Positions 53,501 through 64,000 of a stretch of DNA of 64,000 nucleotides are shown here, piece after piece. The notes beneath the pieces were generated by a model that worked only from the letters and a program-made list of their open reading frames with translations, was not told where the DNA came from and did no database searches. Source of the stretch: Gorsachius magnificus (Eukaryota; Chordata; Aves; Pelecaniformes; Ardeidae); the NCBI GenBank assembly GCA_034008185.1, contig CM067084.1, forward strand, positions 60,774,599-60,838,598, in the 5' to 3' direction. Position 1 is the stretch's first letter, and each line of letters opens with the position of its first letter. The translations under genes were made by a program, and so were the position numbers.

Positions 53501-56500
53501 ACGCTAACCATAATTTATCCTCTCTCAAAGGGGTAAATTACAGCACAATCCAAATGTGGTGGAGAGATAAGATCTTATTTTTTTTTATGTCCTCCCCTGT
53601 ATTTTTACAACAGGAAATACACATGCACAAATTATGAGAAATCAATATTTTTACTCCTTTCCACTCCATTGGCAAAATAATCAGAAAAGGGCACCACATC
53701 CCACTGTTTGTGATTTGAATTGACTGAATGAGAGTTTGACAAGTCTAAAAGGCCAGCAAAAGACACACAGAATGTCCCTCATTAGATTTTGCACAACAGT
53801 GGCTACAGAGAGCTATGAATGCACAGTACTATGAATAATAAAACATCTGTGAATTACATAATGTCACTAAGTACGTTCCAAATGGTATGCATATATTAAC
53901 TCACAGATACAGGCTGGTACTTATTTAATACAAAATCAGCAAAAAATAATGGTGTTTCTCAAAGGCCCTGGAAGTTCATTATGCTATCCGAAACTCACAT
54001 ATTACTCTAAGGAATGTGATGCTATTGTTATACAACAATGAAAAATAGTCACATCAACAGCTCTTAGTGACAGGTAGGGATATCTTTGGGAAATCCACCA
54101 ACTTTAATGAAACAGTTTAAGTAAATATAATTTCTTCTTGTATGTTCAACTGCCTGGTGTCTACAAAGAAAAAAATTAATATGAGGAAGTTTTATATATA
54201 TTAAGACTCAGTATTTTCACAACACTTCATATTGCTATTGAAATGCACAGTCAAAGTACTAACAGATAGCACCTTCTGACAATCAGAAAAGTCCTTCTTT
54301 GTATCACTGCAGATTGCACACAGCTTGATTGGAACCCTCTGTTTCAGAAGTGCCCCACCACCACCTTGGTGATAAATTATTTTAGGATTTGCATATTTGC
54401 TCTTAGTTTTAATGAATGATGTGCTGCTTTTTCATTGCTGAAGCGAGGCTTCTTTTTAAACAGCTATCATAGTCTCTTGACAGCGTAATACAGAAATGGA
54501 TCAGTAATTATAAAGGGGAGTCAAAATTATGATTACTCTACTGTGTATTCTTCTTAATGACTAGTTCAGAAACAGGAACACAGGACTACTGTTTCAAACA
54601 CAAGTCTGAAACCCCTAGAGATTTAAATGAATATTACATTAAAAAAACCCCACCTTTTTCTGTCTCTGTGAAATTACCTACTCTTTGAATTAGTAGAAAC
54701 ATATCACTTAATAAAAATACAAAGTATCTGTTATTATTCTATTATAGGTTGATGCCATTAGATAGAAAATTCTTTAATAAGGAGTAGCATGCTGTTTATC
54801 CTCATCAAGTCATGCTTAATATCAGACCATTTGCCACACTGACACCTGATCCAAAACCCACTGAAATCACCGAGACACTTTTTTCTTTTACTTTCCTGAG
54901 TCAGAAGTAGGCTTTTAAAAAGGGAAATGCTGTTCACCCTTTCGCTCCAGCATGCAGCACTCCAAGCCCATCTCACAACTGCCACCTCTGGTGATGTAAC
55001 CTCCATGGTAAGTTAGGAGAGGTTTATCCAGTACAGGAACTGAGTCTATAGGATTTATGAAACCAACAGATGGCCTCAGATTAAGTGCATTTAAAGGAGA
55101 TTTTAATTTTTAATGAAAATAATTTGAGATTGGGTATGTAACCAAAACTCAGGTGTGTATTGATCTTATCCCAGAAATAATTCAAGACAGATCATCCAGG
55201 TTACCATATGGACTGCATTTCATTCCTCCTATTAAAAGTAGATTACAGAAGGGCTAAAGCTACTTATGATATTTCAAGCTTACCAGTATTAATTTGAATA
55301 AGATAATAGATGAGGGAAGCATGATTAGCAGCCATTCCAGCTAGACAAAGTACAAATCTCTTCAGCAGAATTTCAGTGGATTGTAAAACTGAGTATCAAA
55401 AGATCTAGTGATAATTTCATCTTCCATTTTTTAATATAGTAATACTTTTCAGGTATCATTATTCACCATATTTTTCCCAACATAAATAATTTGCAATATT
55501 TATATTCTGACCTAAAATAAAAATTATTATTGCAAAGTAGTATTATGAAAATTTGGAATTGTACTCTGAGATATTAGATATGTGCAACATAAAAAAGTCT
55601 GTTGATGTGCAAAACCCAAGAAATGCACACAGTGAGTTAGGAATTTGGTATAGGGTGCCAGCCACTCACGTCCACGTATGGGGACTAGAATTCCAATTGC
55701 ATTTTCTTTCCTGGTTATGGCATGTAGGGAAGCAGCCGCTGCAGCTGTGCAGGCCCTGAGAGACAAATACACAAGCCAGAGAGATGATACAGATGTCTAG
55801 AACCTTCCCACCTGCTGCCTTGATGAATTCACACTGGTTACTGCAAGATGTGGATAACCATCTGTGCATCTGTCTAGTACTGACACTTAAGGATCATATT
55901 TTTTAGAGAGTTAGTCACTGGAGTAAGTTATAGCGAGCATTTTTGAGAATTCAACCCTATTTCCTATATGTACTGTAAGAGCTATTGTAATTGTCTCTTG
56001 GTGCCATTCAAAATGGCTAGAGTCAGTACCTAGTGCATCATAAGAGAAAATTTTTACTATATTTCTAAGAAATTAGACAAAAATGAAACAGTTACATTTT
56101 AAGGACAATTCTCTTTTTTTTAATCATAATAATGGGAAAAAAATCAGTATTCTTTTAGCTGAAATAACTTTCAGCAAAGCTGAAATTATTATTCCAGACC
56201 TCAAGATTCTGATTTTTTAACTTCAACATACAAAAGCAGTACACCTGTGCAGACGAAGAGTGTCCCAAAACTTTGTAACATTAGGCCATCGATCAGCAAA
56301 TTCCCATTGACACCCACAAATCATGAATAGTATTTACTTAAGCAATCCTCATCATATCCTGTAATGTAAGATGTTTTATATCTATTTAATAGACCAAACA
56401 GTTAAGTCACAGAAAGCTAAAGTGAATTCTTTCACCCCACAAAAACAGGTCAGTGTCACAAGCAAGAGTGAAATGCAAGATCCCCAATTCCTACTTCCCA

Positions 56501-59500
56501 GTTCTACGTAGTAAACCACACTGTTACAGATTACTCAGTTGAAATGAATGCATTCATGCCATAAATGTAACCTTTACTGAGATAGGCAATAGGACAGAAA
56601 TATGTCCTGTTGTATGCTTGCATTATATATACGTAGAAATCTAAAAAATAATGTCAAGGGAATTCTAGAAAGTTAATAGAATAAATGGCATTTCAAAAAA
56701 TCTTCCATCTTCTTTTAAGCCTTGCTAATGTATCATCTTCTCGCATCACTTACAGTAATGAATTCTATAAAGAAGAGGTCCTGACATTACTGTCTGACCT
56801 CTCATAGCTGTAAAACCTATTTTTGGAAAGCTGTTTTTACCTTGGAATGTATTGCAATAAACCACAAAGTCAGTCAAAGGTACTACAAACAAATTAATAT
56901 AAAAATCACCCTAACAGCATATATAAAAACAGTATATATTTGTCAAAAGTCATCCTACTGGAAATAACTTTTTGAGTGAAATCAAAATCTGTCTGGTGCT
57001 GTTCACTGACAGTTCTAATTTCAGTGAGAATGATTCAAAGCAAAGTGCAGAAGGCTGCATGGAAGTGCTTCACAAGACAATACAAAATGAAATTGTGTTA
57101 AATTTAAAATCTAATGTTATATTTGGAAACTAAATTTACTTTTTAAATGGGAGATTAAAATTTAAAATACAGTTTATTAGTACTGTACCTATGTTTTCAC
57201 CATGTTATTATTTCAATATTAATGCTGGAAATTGACACCATCAACACTAGAAAAATACAGGAAAACTAGAGACTGCTCCAAGTGAGTTTATTGATTTTAG
57301 CTCCCTGCATATACCTCAAGTTCTTTGGGAATGCAGGCACAAGCTTTGCTCAAGAGCTATGGTTAGGTTCATAAAAACATTCAAACAGATCATCTCTAAA
57401 AGACAACAAACTGAACTCAACAGGTAACCAGCAATTATCAACTCCTTATCACTGCAGGATGCTCAGACCAACTTCACATACTTTTAAGCATCTGAAACAC
57501 AAGGTGAGCACGGCATGATGTCACGACATGACATGAATTTTACAGACAAATGTAACTGTACTGTTTGCATCCTCCTTTCACTATCCTCTCTACACTACAA
57601 ACTCTTCATCATGCACAGGAAACACCTGACTAATTGCACCAGGAAATATACCCTTTTTATTCCACCACCCTGCCTATAGCTGCTTCTTTCAGACTCCCTG
57701 GAGCTTTAATTCACAACTTTCTAATGCCCTCCATGGGGAGCATTTCAAAATGAGGGATGGAAGCAGGATGAAGGCGAACAAGAAAAACACTGAGTCTCCC
57801 ACAGCTTGTCTAGTTTCCTCTTTATAATGTAGGCTCCTCATCACAAAGCTTATGTATAGTTGTGTCACTGCCAGCACTGAGTATATAATCAACAGTTTCA
57901 CAATGCTATTAAATTAGTTACTTCCATACTATGTCTTTTTTTCCAGTTTGATTAAAGTCTTTTCCACTAACAATGTCAATACATTCACACTTCACAGTCA
58001 TTAAATACTCAAACAAAACCAAATATGGTATCTATATTTGAAAACAACATAAAATAAGTTTTGGTTGCTTTCCTAATATGATAATTTAAGAAAAAAGATA
58101 ACCTATAAAATATTTTTTTTCTTAAATGCAGCATGGTTAGATCTAAAGCTTTCTTTGATGAAAGTGCACCGAAGTGTACATAGAAATTCCAAATTAAATT
58201 TAAAAATTTGGCCGGTTTCCAACTTCAGTGAAACAGAGGATATTAAACTATTTCTACAATATCATACTATTCTTTACAGACATTTCTATGGATCGCATCA
58301 CCATATGTTATAAACAGTTCACAAAACAGAATGGATCAAACAATTTTATCTGGTAATGAAAATATATTCTCTGTTTTCACAGGTGTATCCCCAAAGAGGT
58401 GGGTACTAGTGGCAGACCTAGGAATGAAGACTGAATCTCCTGGTTTCTAGCCCTGCAACAGTTAATACAAGCCTAGCTTTCTGCTCCTCCATAGAAATGG
58501 CATTGTGAGATTAGTAAAGTCAAATACATGAACTATCATTAGATGCATGCTAAAGCAGATCAAGTGAGATGAGACATTTCTACTTAAATGTGTTCCATGT
58601 TAACGGACATTAAACTTAATATCCAGAAATGTTTGGAGCTTGAACACAGCTAAAGTTCCTCTAAGACCAAGTCTCTCTGTGGTCTCAGGGAGAGAGACAC
58701 CAAAAAGGATTTAATCCTAAATATTAGAAAACAAACTCAGGCTGACATGAATGGGCACTCAAAGATGCCTACTTCTCATTGTGAAGTCCCTCAGTTGTGA
58801 AACTACAGTTGGCTTAGGTGAGACACCAAGCTTTACAGTGACCATAATCCACCTGTTAAAACCATGCAAGTGTAACTGGTTACATGCTAACCCCCTTCTT
58901 AGAGGTGGAAACAGAGACTGGGACAAGTCAGGCTAGAGTTATCTCTATTCCTTGTACACTTCTACCATTCTCACAATACAGGGGCAGATAGCAGAAGCAA
59001 ATCATCATTCTTCTTGCAGTAAAAAAGAAAAGCAGATGGACATTTATGATGTAGAACTATGCCCACACCATCTTCTGAGGTTCCTTAGTCTATATATCAC
59101 TCTTTTGCTCACATTCGCTAAAATAAAATCACTCTAAATGGTATTCAAGAAGAGATACTTTTTTTTTTTCCAGAAACAACAATTGTCTGTGTACAGTTTC
59201 ACAGTTTAAAGAAAGGTTATTTTGTGTCAAAAGCCAATTTAAAGTCCTGCTCCTTTCCTGAATAGGAACTCTGCAAAAAGTAACGTAAACAGATAATTAA
59301 GCCTGGTAAGATAGGCTACAGAGCATAATTAGGTTTACTGAAATCCTTCAGAACATTTTTCTCTGTTGTATTTCTCAAAGATAATAAAATATAATATATA
59401 AATAAATATAGTATGAATAAGTATAAATAATAAATAATAGAAATCTTTTGGAAATTGGCTTGGTTGGCACTTGCTATTCAAAATGGTGTTACTTGGCTAG

Positions 59501-61893
59501 ACTGAGGCTGTTTAGCTGTGAAAAGTAATCTGATTTGGAAGAAAATTAATTTTAAACCAGATCTGAAAACATTAATGCCTGTCTTGAATTTCACTGCTGA
59601 AGACTACCGAGGGCTCTGTTGTAACTGCCAGGGGCCATAATGAACACTTCTTTTCCCCATTAGCATCACAACTCCCTTAGAAAAGGCGACAAACTGTTTT
59701 CCTGTGATAGATAGCTCTGATGCCATTTATAGGAACTACGGATCAAAGGAAAACTCACTGCTGAAATAGCAATCTACAGGGGTATGATGAAGACTAGTAA
59801 TTTGATTGTGTTTCTTGATATTTTCAGACACAGTCCAACTAAAACAAATAGCTTAATTTTAAACAATGAAACTGTGTAGCCATGTTCATTGTGTTATTTA
59901 AGGCATTCATCACATATTACACTCTTAATGTAGACTCTTATAAAATATTGAGAACAGTATAGAAGCTGGAACAGCATTTCATATAATTATAGTTTTCCCT
60001 AAATGTAATGTAAAAAGTCAAATATAATGTCTGCACAGTAGGTTAATTTTTCCCCAATGCAGAGGGAGGCAATCTTGAGTTTGTAAGTATGCATAATAAG
60101 TACATATTGGAAAGTACAAAGCTATCTTTTACCAGTCCAGCAAACTTCAGTCAACTTAATGACTCTCAAACAGTAAAAAGAGTAGTGGGTTAAAGTATGG
60201 ATTATCACACCAGACTTTTTAAATGGTGAGTGGGTAAATCCAAGCCTCTGTGCTTACCTGCCTAAATGAAGCTTGCAGGAAGAGTAGGGACAGAGGTTTT
60301 TAATAAGCCTGAGAAATCTCAAATGAAGATTTTAAACTGTTTAATGAACCTTTGCAAAAACAATTTATTTAAATTAAATTATATCATTTACCCTGGGACT
60401 AAAATGTATTCTATGTTGTGGAAGTTTGCTTAATTTAATCACTTAGTATAGGTTTGACTGATAGGTTAGCAAGTTGAATACTATTGAGAAGACCATATCT
60501 ACTATACATATATTTGCAATTGGCATCAGTGAGAGTGCCACTAGAAACTGTGATGGTACACAGTCCCCAGAAGTACAACTATTAGGAAAGGAAAAAAGAT
60601 CTTGTGCCACACAGCTCCATTTCCCACTGGTTGCCACTTCCTATATTATTCCTACTAATAATTTATCTAACTTGTATTTTAACTAGCTAAATTAATTGCA
60701 TATCACAACTTCCCTGATAGTTTGCTACTGACATATCTTGTTCATTAGTGGTCTTGTATAAAACAGACATGAATATAAAGTGATACTAAGGCAAGAATTT
60801 ACTTTACTCCTACAAGCAGTCTCAATGGGTTTATTTGGCCTGTTCATATGAGTAAGGCAAGTCAGACTTGGCTTTAAAAGCTCTAACTTAAGCTCATAAA
60901 AGGTAGGAAAATGAGAGGGATATGGATGTACTTTTTTGTCTTATCCATGAGGGACAATGGCAAACAGAAAGTAGAATGTCACTTGTCACAAATAGGCTTT
61001 CACTACTGCATTCTGACAGAAAAAAAGACATTGCCTAACAATGAAGCAGCCGTAGGAGGCAAAGAGGAAAGAAATAGCTGAAAAAAGCTATATCACCACT
61101 TGTAATTCTGAAACTCTCAGTGTCTTGCAAGTTGATGTCACACAAGAAAAAATCCTTCATTTGGTCTCCCACTGTTTTGCTGACCTTTCCCCACTGGTGT
61201 TGTAGCAGGAGGCAATATAAAAGTGCTTTTATTCCATACAAATCGCTTGGCTGCTAAACTCTGTGAAATCTGAAAATTACAGTAGTTGCACAATATTTTT
61301 CAAGGATCCTTTATTGGTAATTGCTTCTGACCAGAAAATTAAATATAGAAGAATGAAATTGCAATGAACACAGAAAACACAACTTTGATTTCATTCCCTG
61401 TTGCAGAATAATTGTATTGAAATACAGAGTTGCTGTGTCCGAGATAAGAATTTGAACAGAGGTCCTTAACATTTCCCTTTACACTTTCCAGGTTAAACTT
61501 TTTTTTTTTTTAAAATTAAAAAACCTGAAAATTTCACAAATATATTTGCATACTTAATGCATTTTTTCTGCAAAATAAGTTAAATAATTTTGCCATTTTT
61601 TCTCATCTTTAGATAAGCCTTGCAACTGCTCTAAACTCACAAAATGTGGTCAAAGGCAGGTATTTCATACGCTATTTCGAACCATCTGTTGAATTAAAAG
61701 AAAGGGCTGGAAAATGCAAAAGATACAATCTGTATACTGATTTTTCTGACAAAGCTGCTGGTACTAATTTTATATAAGATCTCTGATATTCCTAAACAAT
61801 GCATCCCAACAGAGGATGATGCTTTTCTTGATCTCTTTTGTATCTTTTCTCTTCTCATTTCTATATGTCTTAACTTTAATTTCCTTTTTTTCT

Positions 61894-61898
61894 GTATT
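61894..61898. repeat. Left target-site duplication (GTATT)
   Basis: The five bases GTATT immediately precede the TG that opens the LTR. The same five bases follow its closing CA at 62456-62460. Confidence 0.9.
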
Positions 61899-62021
61899 TG
61901 TTGTGGTTTAACCCGGCAGGCAGCTGAACACCACACAGATATTTGGCTCACTCCCCCCATTCAGTGGGATGAGGAAGAGAATCGGAAAAAAGGTAAAACC
62001 CGTGAGTTGAGATAGAGACAG

Positions 62022-62027
62022 TTTAAT
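62022..62027 (-). promoter_or_regulatory. Polyadenylation signal ATTAAA inside the LTR
   Basis: On the minus strand the LTR carries TTCATTAAACTGTCTC. ATTAAA is the common variant signal and sits about 120 bases before the LTR's 3' end, as expected for the R/U5 region. Confidence 0.55.
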
Positions 62028-62072
62028 GAAACAGCAGAAGAAAATAGTAATAATAATAATAATGGTAAGAGA

Positions 62073-62087
62073 ATATACAGAATATAC
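62073..62087 (-). promoter_or_regulatory. TATA-like element in the LTR
   Basis: The minus strand reads GTATATTCTGTATATTCTC, two close copies of a TATA-like block. They lie about 45-60 bases upstream of the ATTAAA signal. This is a plausible core promoter for the LTR; activity is unknown. Confidence 0.35.
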
Positions 62088-62302
62088 AAATTAAGTGATG
62101 CAAAATGCAATTGCTCACCACCCACTGACCAATACCCAGCCCATACCCGAGCAGTGATCCCTGTCTCCCAGCCAACTCTCCCCAACTCATCCCCATACTG
62201 AGCATGATGTCACATGGTCTGGAATAGCCCTTTGGCCAGTTGGGGTCAGCTGTCCTGGCTGTGCCCCCTCCCAGCTTTTGGTGCACCTGGCAGAGCAGGG
62301 GA

Positions 62303-62343
62303 AGCTGAAAAGTCCATGACTTTTCAGCTAAGCACTGCTTAGC
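62303..62343. repeat. Two overlapping perfect inverted repeats inside the LTR
   Basis: AGCTGAAAAGT (62303-62313) and ACTTTTCAGCT (62319-62329) form a perfect 11-bp stem with a 5-base loop. GCTAAGC and GCTTAGC (62327-62343) form a second perfect 7-bp stem with a 3-base loop. Both lie in the U3 part of the minus-strand LTR. Confidence 0.8.
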
Positions 62344-62455
62344 AACAACTAAACCATCAGTGAGTTATCAACATTCTTCTCATCCTAAATCCAAACCACA
62401 TCACTATATCAGCTACTAGGAAGAAAATAAACTCTAACCCAGCCAAAACAAGACA

Positions 62456-62460
62456 GTATT
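62456..62460. repeat. Right target-site duplication (GTATT)
   Basis: GTATT follows the LTR end directly and matches the left copy at 61894-61898 exactly. Confidence 0.9.
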
Positions 62461-64000
62461 TTATTAATTTCCATAGGTTTCTTTTTCACAGAATTACTAA
62501 AGGTCTCACTATGTTCTCCTTTTAATGAGTTCCAGACTAGCAATCAAGGTTAAATAAACAAAGTACATGTAGAAAACCCAAATCAATTCAAAAAAGAAAG
62601 AATTGATTTTTTTATTTTAATTTTGCTTATTGATTTTGTTCACATAAAACAAAATCAATATAGTAGCAGTATACAGACTTTGAAGTTTAATAATATATCT
62701 CAGTACAATAAAGAGGTCAAAGCCCCTACTGTATCATAAATTCCTCCACTTGGAACTAATTACTTCAAGTGGAAAAAAGTGGCAGGCTACCAGTTTTTAA
62801 GGGATAAACACAAAGGGTAAGCTAATTCAGATATAAATGCATAACAATCAGGAGAGAAAAAGTGTTTTTCAGAATTGTTGTTCATACAGTTGAAAAGCCA
62901 TATTATGAAGGAAGACAAGTGATAATATACACTTTAGTCACAAATATAATATAGTTTTCTCACACAGTTATACCAGCTTTACATCAGAAACTTGAATGGG
63001 ATAAAGATATGCTTTATTCATAAGAAAAACAGATTGTTGAAAAATTATTAATACTTAAAATATCCTCTTTTGTTGTTCCTTATGATGAAGATGAATGATA
63101 TGAATGGATAAATTGTTTAGGAGAAAATATTCAGCCTTTCCTTTCTCTAAATCATAAGCTGATATACTATATAGTGTTATATCCAAATATACATGTAAAA
63201 TAAATATAAAAATTGATATATCTATATATATAAAATCGGAGTTGGCACTATAGTCTTTGTCTTTATATGATGTATATAGCTTAATAGTGACTTCAGAGTC
63301 AGAGGTTTTCCCTACATGTGGTTTTGGTATTGGCAATTGTATAATCCTTGGCACAATTATTCTAGTCTAGAGTGCTCTAGCCAAGTGACTTCACTTGTTT
63401 AACAACCAAACTGTATGTATATACATGTTAGTGACTGTTGATTTCCCTATTTGCTGGAAGAGTCATTTAGCATGTTTTGGTTTCTTCTCTGTATCTACCT
63501 CAATTTTCTTGTAGAGCCTTTTTTCTCAGCAAAATCTGAAGGATCCAAGGCTGCTTCCCTTAATTCCTCTCCCCCACTCTGTCTCACGTCCCCAAGTAGT
63601 ACAAAGATTTTCAAATACTAAAACTATATCTGGATTTCCAGAAATTAAGTCTTGAGGTATAATTTCTTTTTCTTTGTTTATCTAGTACATCATCATGGTG
63701 GTTCACTTTTTTTCAGCAAACCACAACTACTTCCTTGATTCAAATACCGAAAATTCAATCTTGTTCACACTAATGTCCCAGTAACTAATTGAAGCAATCA
63801 TCTAATCAAATCTCTGTCCTTTCAAAGTCAGAACAAAGCAGAAAACAGTAAGTTTTTTCATCCTGTTCATACTCTTAAATTAGACGGTATTTGATCCTGT
63901 TTCTCCACTTATGACCATTTCTGCTTTCCAAACCTTTCTCACATACCATTTGTTTTTCTGGTTTTGATTGTTGACTGTGTTTAATATCTCTCCAAATGCA
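62461..64000. other. Gene-free AT-rich unique sequence
   Basis: No gene or repeat family is recognised. A TA-rich low-complexity patch lies at about 63180-63235. The minus-strand open frame at 63055-63354 is rich in Ile, Tyr and Ser, as expected of AT-rich noise. Confidence 0.5.

Larger units (their letters stand above)
48741..61898. other. Gene-free AT-rich unique sequence
   Basis: No gene is recognised over this stretch. It contains the ATTT and G-run block at 49699-49751, a T8/A15 block at 50562-50584, and AT-only low complexity at about 59382-59440. A long T run is near 61500. Open frames are short and unsupported. Confidence 0.5.
61899..62455 (-). mobile_element. Solo LTR of an avian endogenous retrovirus (ERVL-like)
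   Basis: This 557-bp element opens TGTTGTGGTTTAACCC and closes AACAAGACA on the plus strand. Read on the minus strand it starts TGTCTTGTTTTGGCTGGGTT and ends TTAAACCACAACA, with TG...CA ends. The text matches from memory an LTR family common in bird genomes ('TGTCCTGGTTTCAGCTGGGATAGAG' type start). Orientation is supported by TATA-like repeats at 62073-62087 and an ATTAAA signal at 62022-62027, both on the minus strand and in the right order. A 5-bp target duplication fits ERVL-class elements. No internal gag, pol or env sequence follows on either side, so this is a solo LTR left by recombination between two LTRs. An internal TAA run lies at 62047-62062. The perfect duplication suggests a fairly recent insertion. 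Confidence 0.92.

Noticed and set aside
61694..62286. Minus-strand open frames across the LTR
   Set aside because: They run through the LTR and its flank. LTRs are non-coding, and the frames contain simple-repeat runs of Tyr and Leu.
1..64000. Search for a novel multi-gene system, CRISPR array, tRNA/rRNA genes or CpG-island promoter
   Set aside because: None is visible. The window is repeat-sprinkled vertebrate non-coding DNA.

Overview
This window is vertebrate nuclear DNA, almost certainly from a bird. The evidence is several CR1 retrotransposon pieces with the typical avian 3' ends (ATTCTATG-type repeats, or their complement after 'ATCACAGAATG'). There is also a solo long terminal repeat of a family I know from bird genomes, probably Neoaves. 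The DNA looks AT-rich by eye, at roughly 35-38% G+C. I see no CpG island, bacterial-style gene, operon, CRISPR array, tRNA or rRNA.

No protein-coding gene can be called with confidence. Open frames reach about 120 codons, which is about what chance gives. At 62% A+T a stop falls roughly every 15 codons, so one or two frames of that length are expected in 64 kb over six frames. The window is therefore best read as intergenic or deep intronic sequence. A few stretches have a splice acceptor, an open frame and a splice donor in the right order. The one at 25939-26012 (+) has the most protein-like translation. They are listed at low confidence because such combinations also arise by chance.

Layout. 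1-3116 is unique AT-rich DNA. 3117-3685 is a CR1 cluster: one antisense tail, then a second antisense tail joined head to head with an upstream CR1 piece in sense orientation, which looks like a 5'-inverted insertion. 3686-17526 is unique DNA with a poly(A) tract (9599-9622), a G+C-richer patch (10930-11260) and a compound microsatellite (14902-14953). 17527-17720 is a sense CR1 tail, 22080-22205 a probable worn CR1 tail, and 23712-24160 an old antisense CR1 of CR1-X type. 24161-61898 is mostly unique DNA with the candidate exons, an ancient palindromic repeat remnant (about 36520-36600), a G+C-rich patch (48635-48740) and a strong G-quadruplex motif (49730-49751). 61899-62455 is the solo LTR on the minus strand, with TG...CA ends and a perfect 5-bp target duplication (GTATT). 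62456-64000 is unique AT-rich DNA.

Nothing here forms a novel multi-gene system. The observations best supported by the sequence are the solo LTR with its exact target duplication, the inverted CR1 structure and the G-quadruplex motif.
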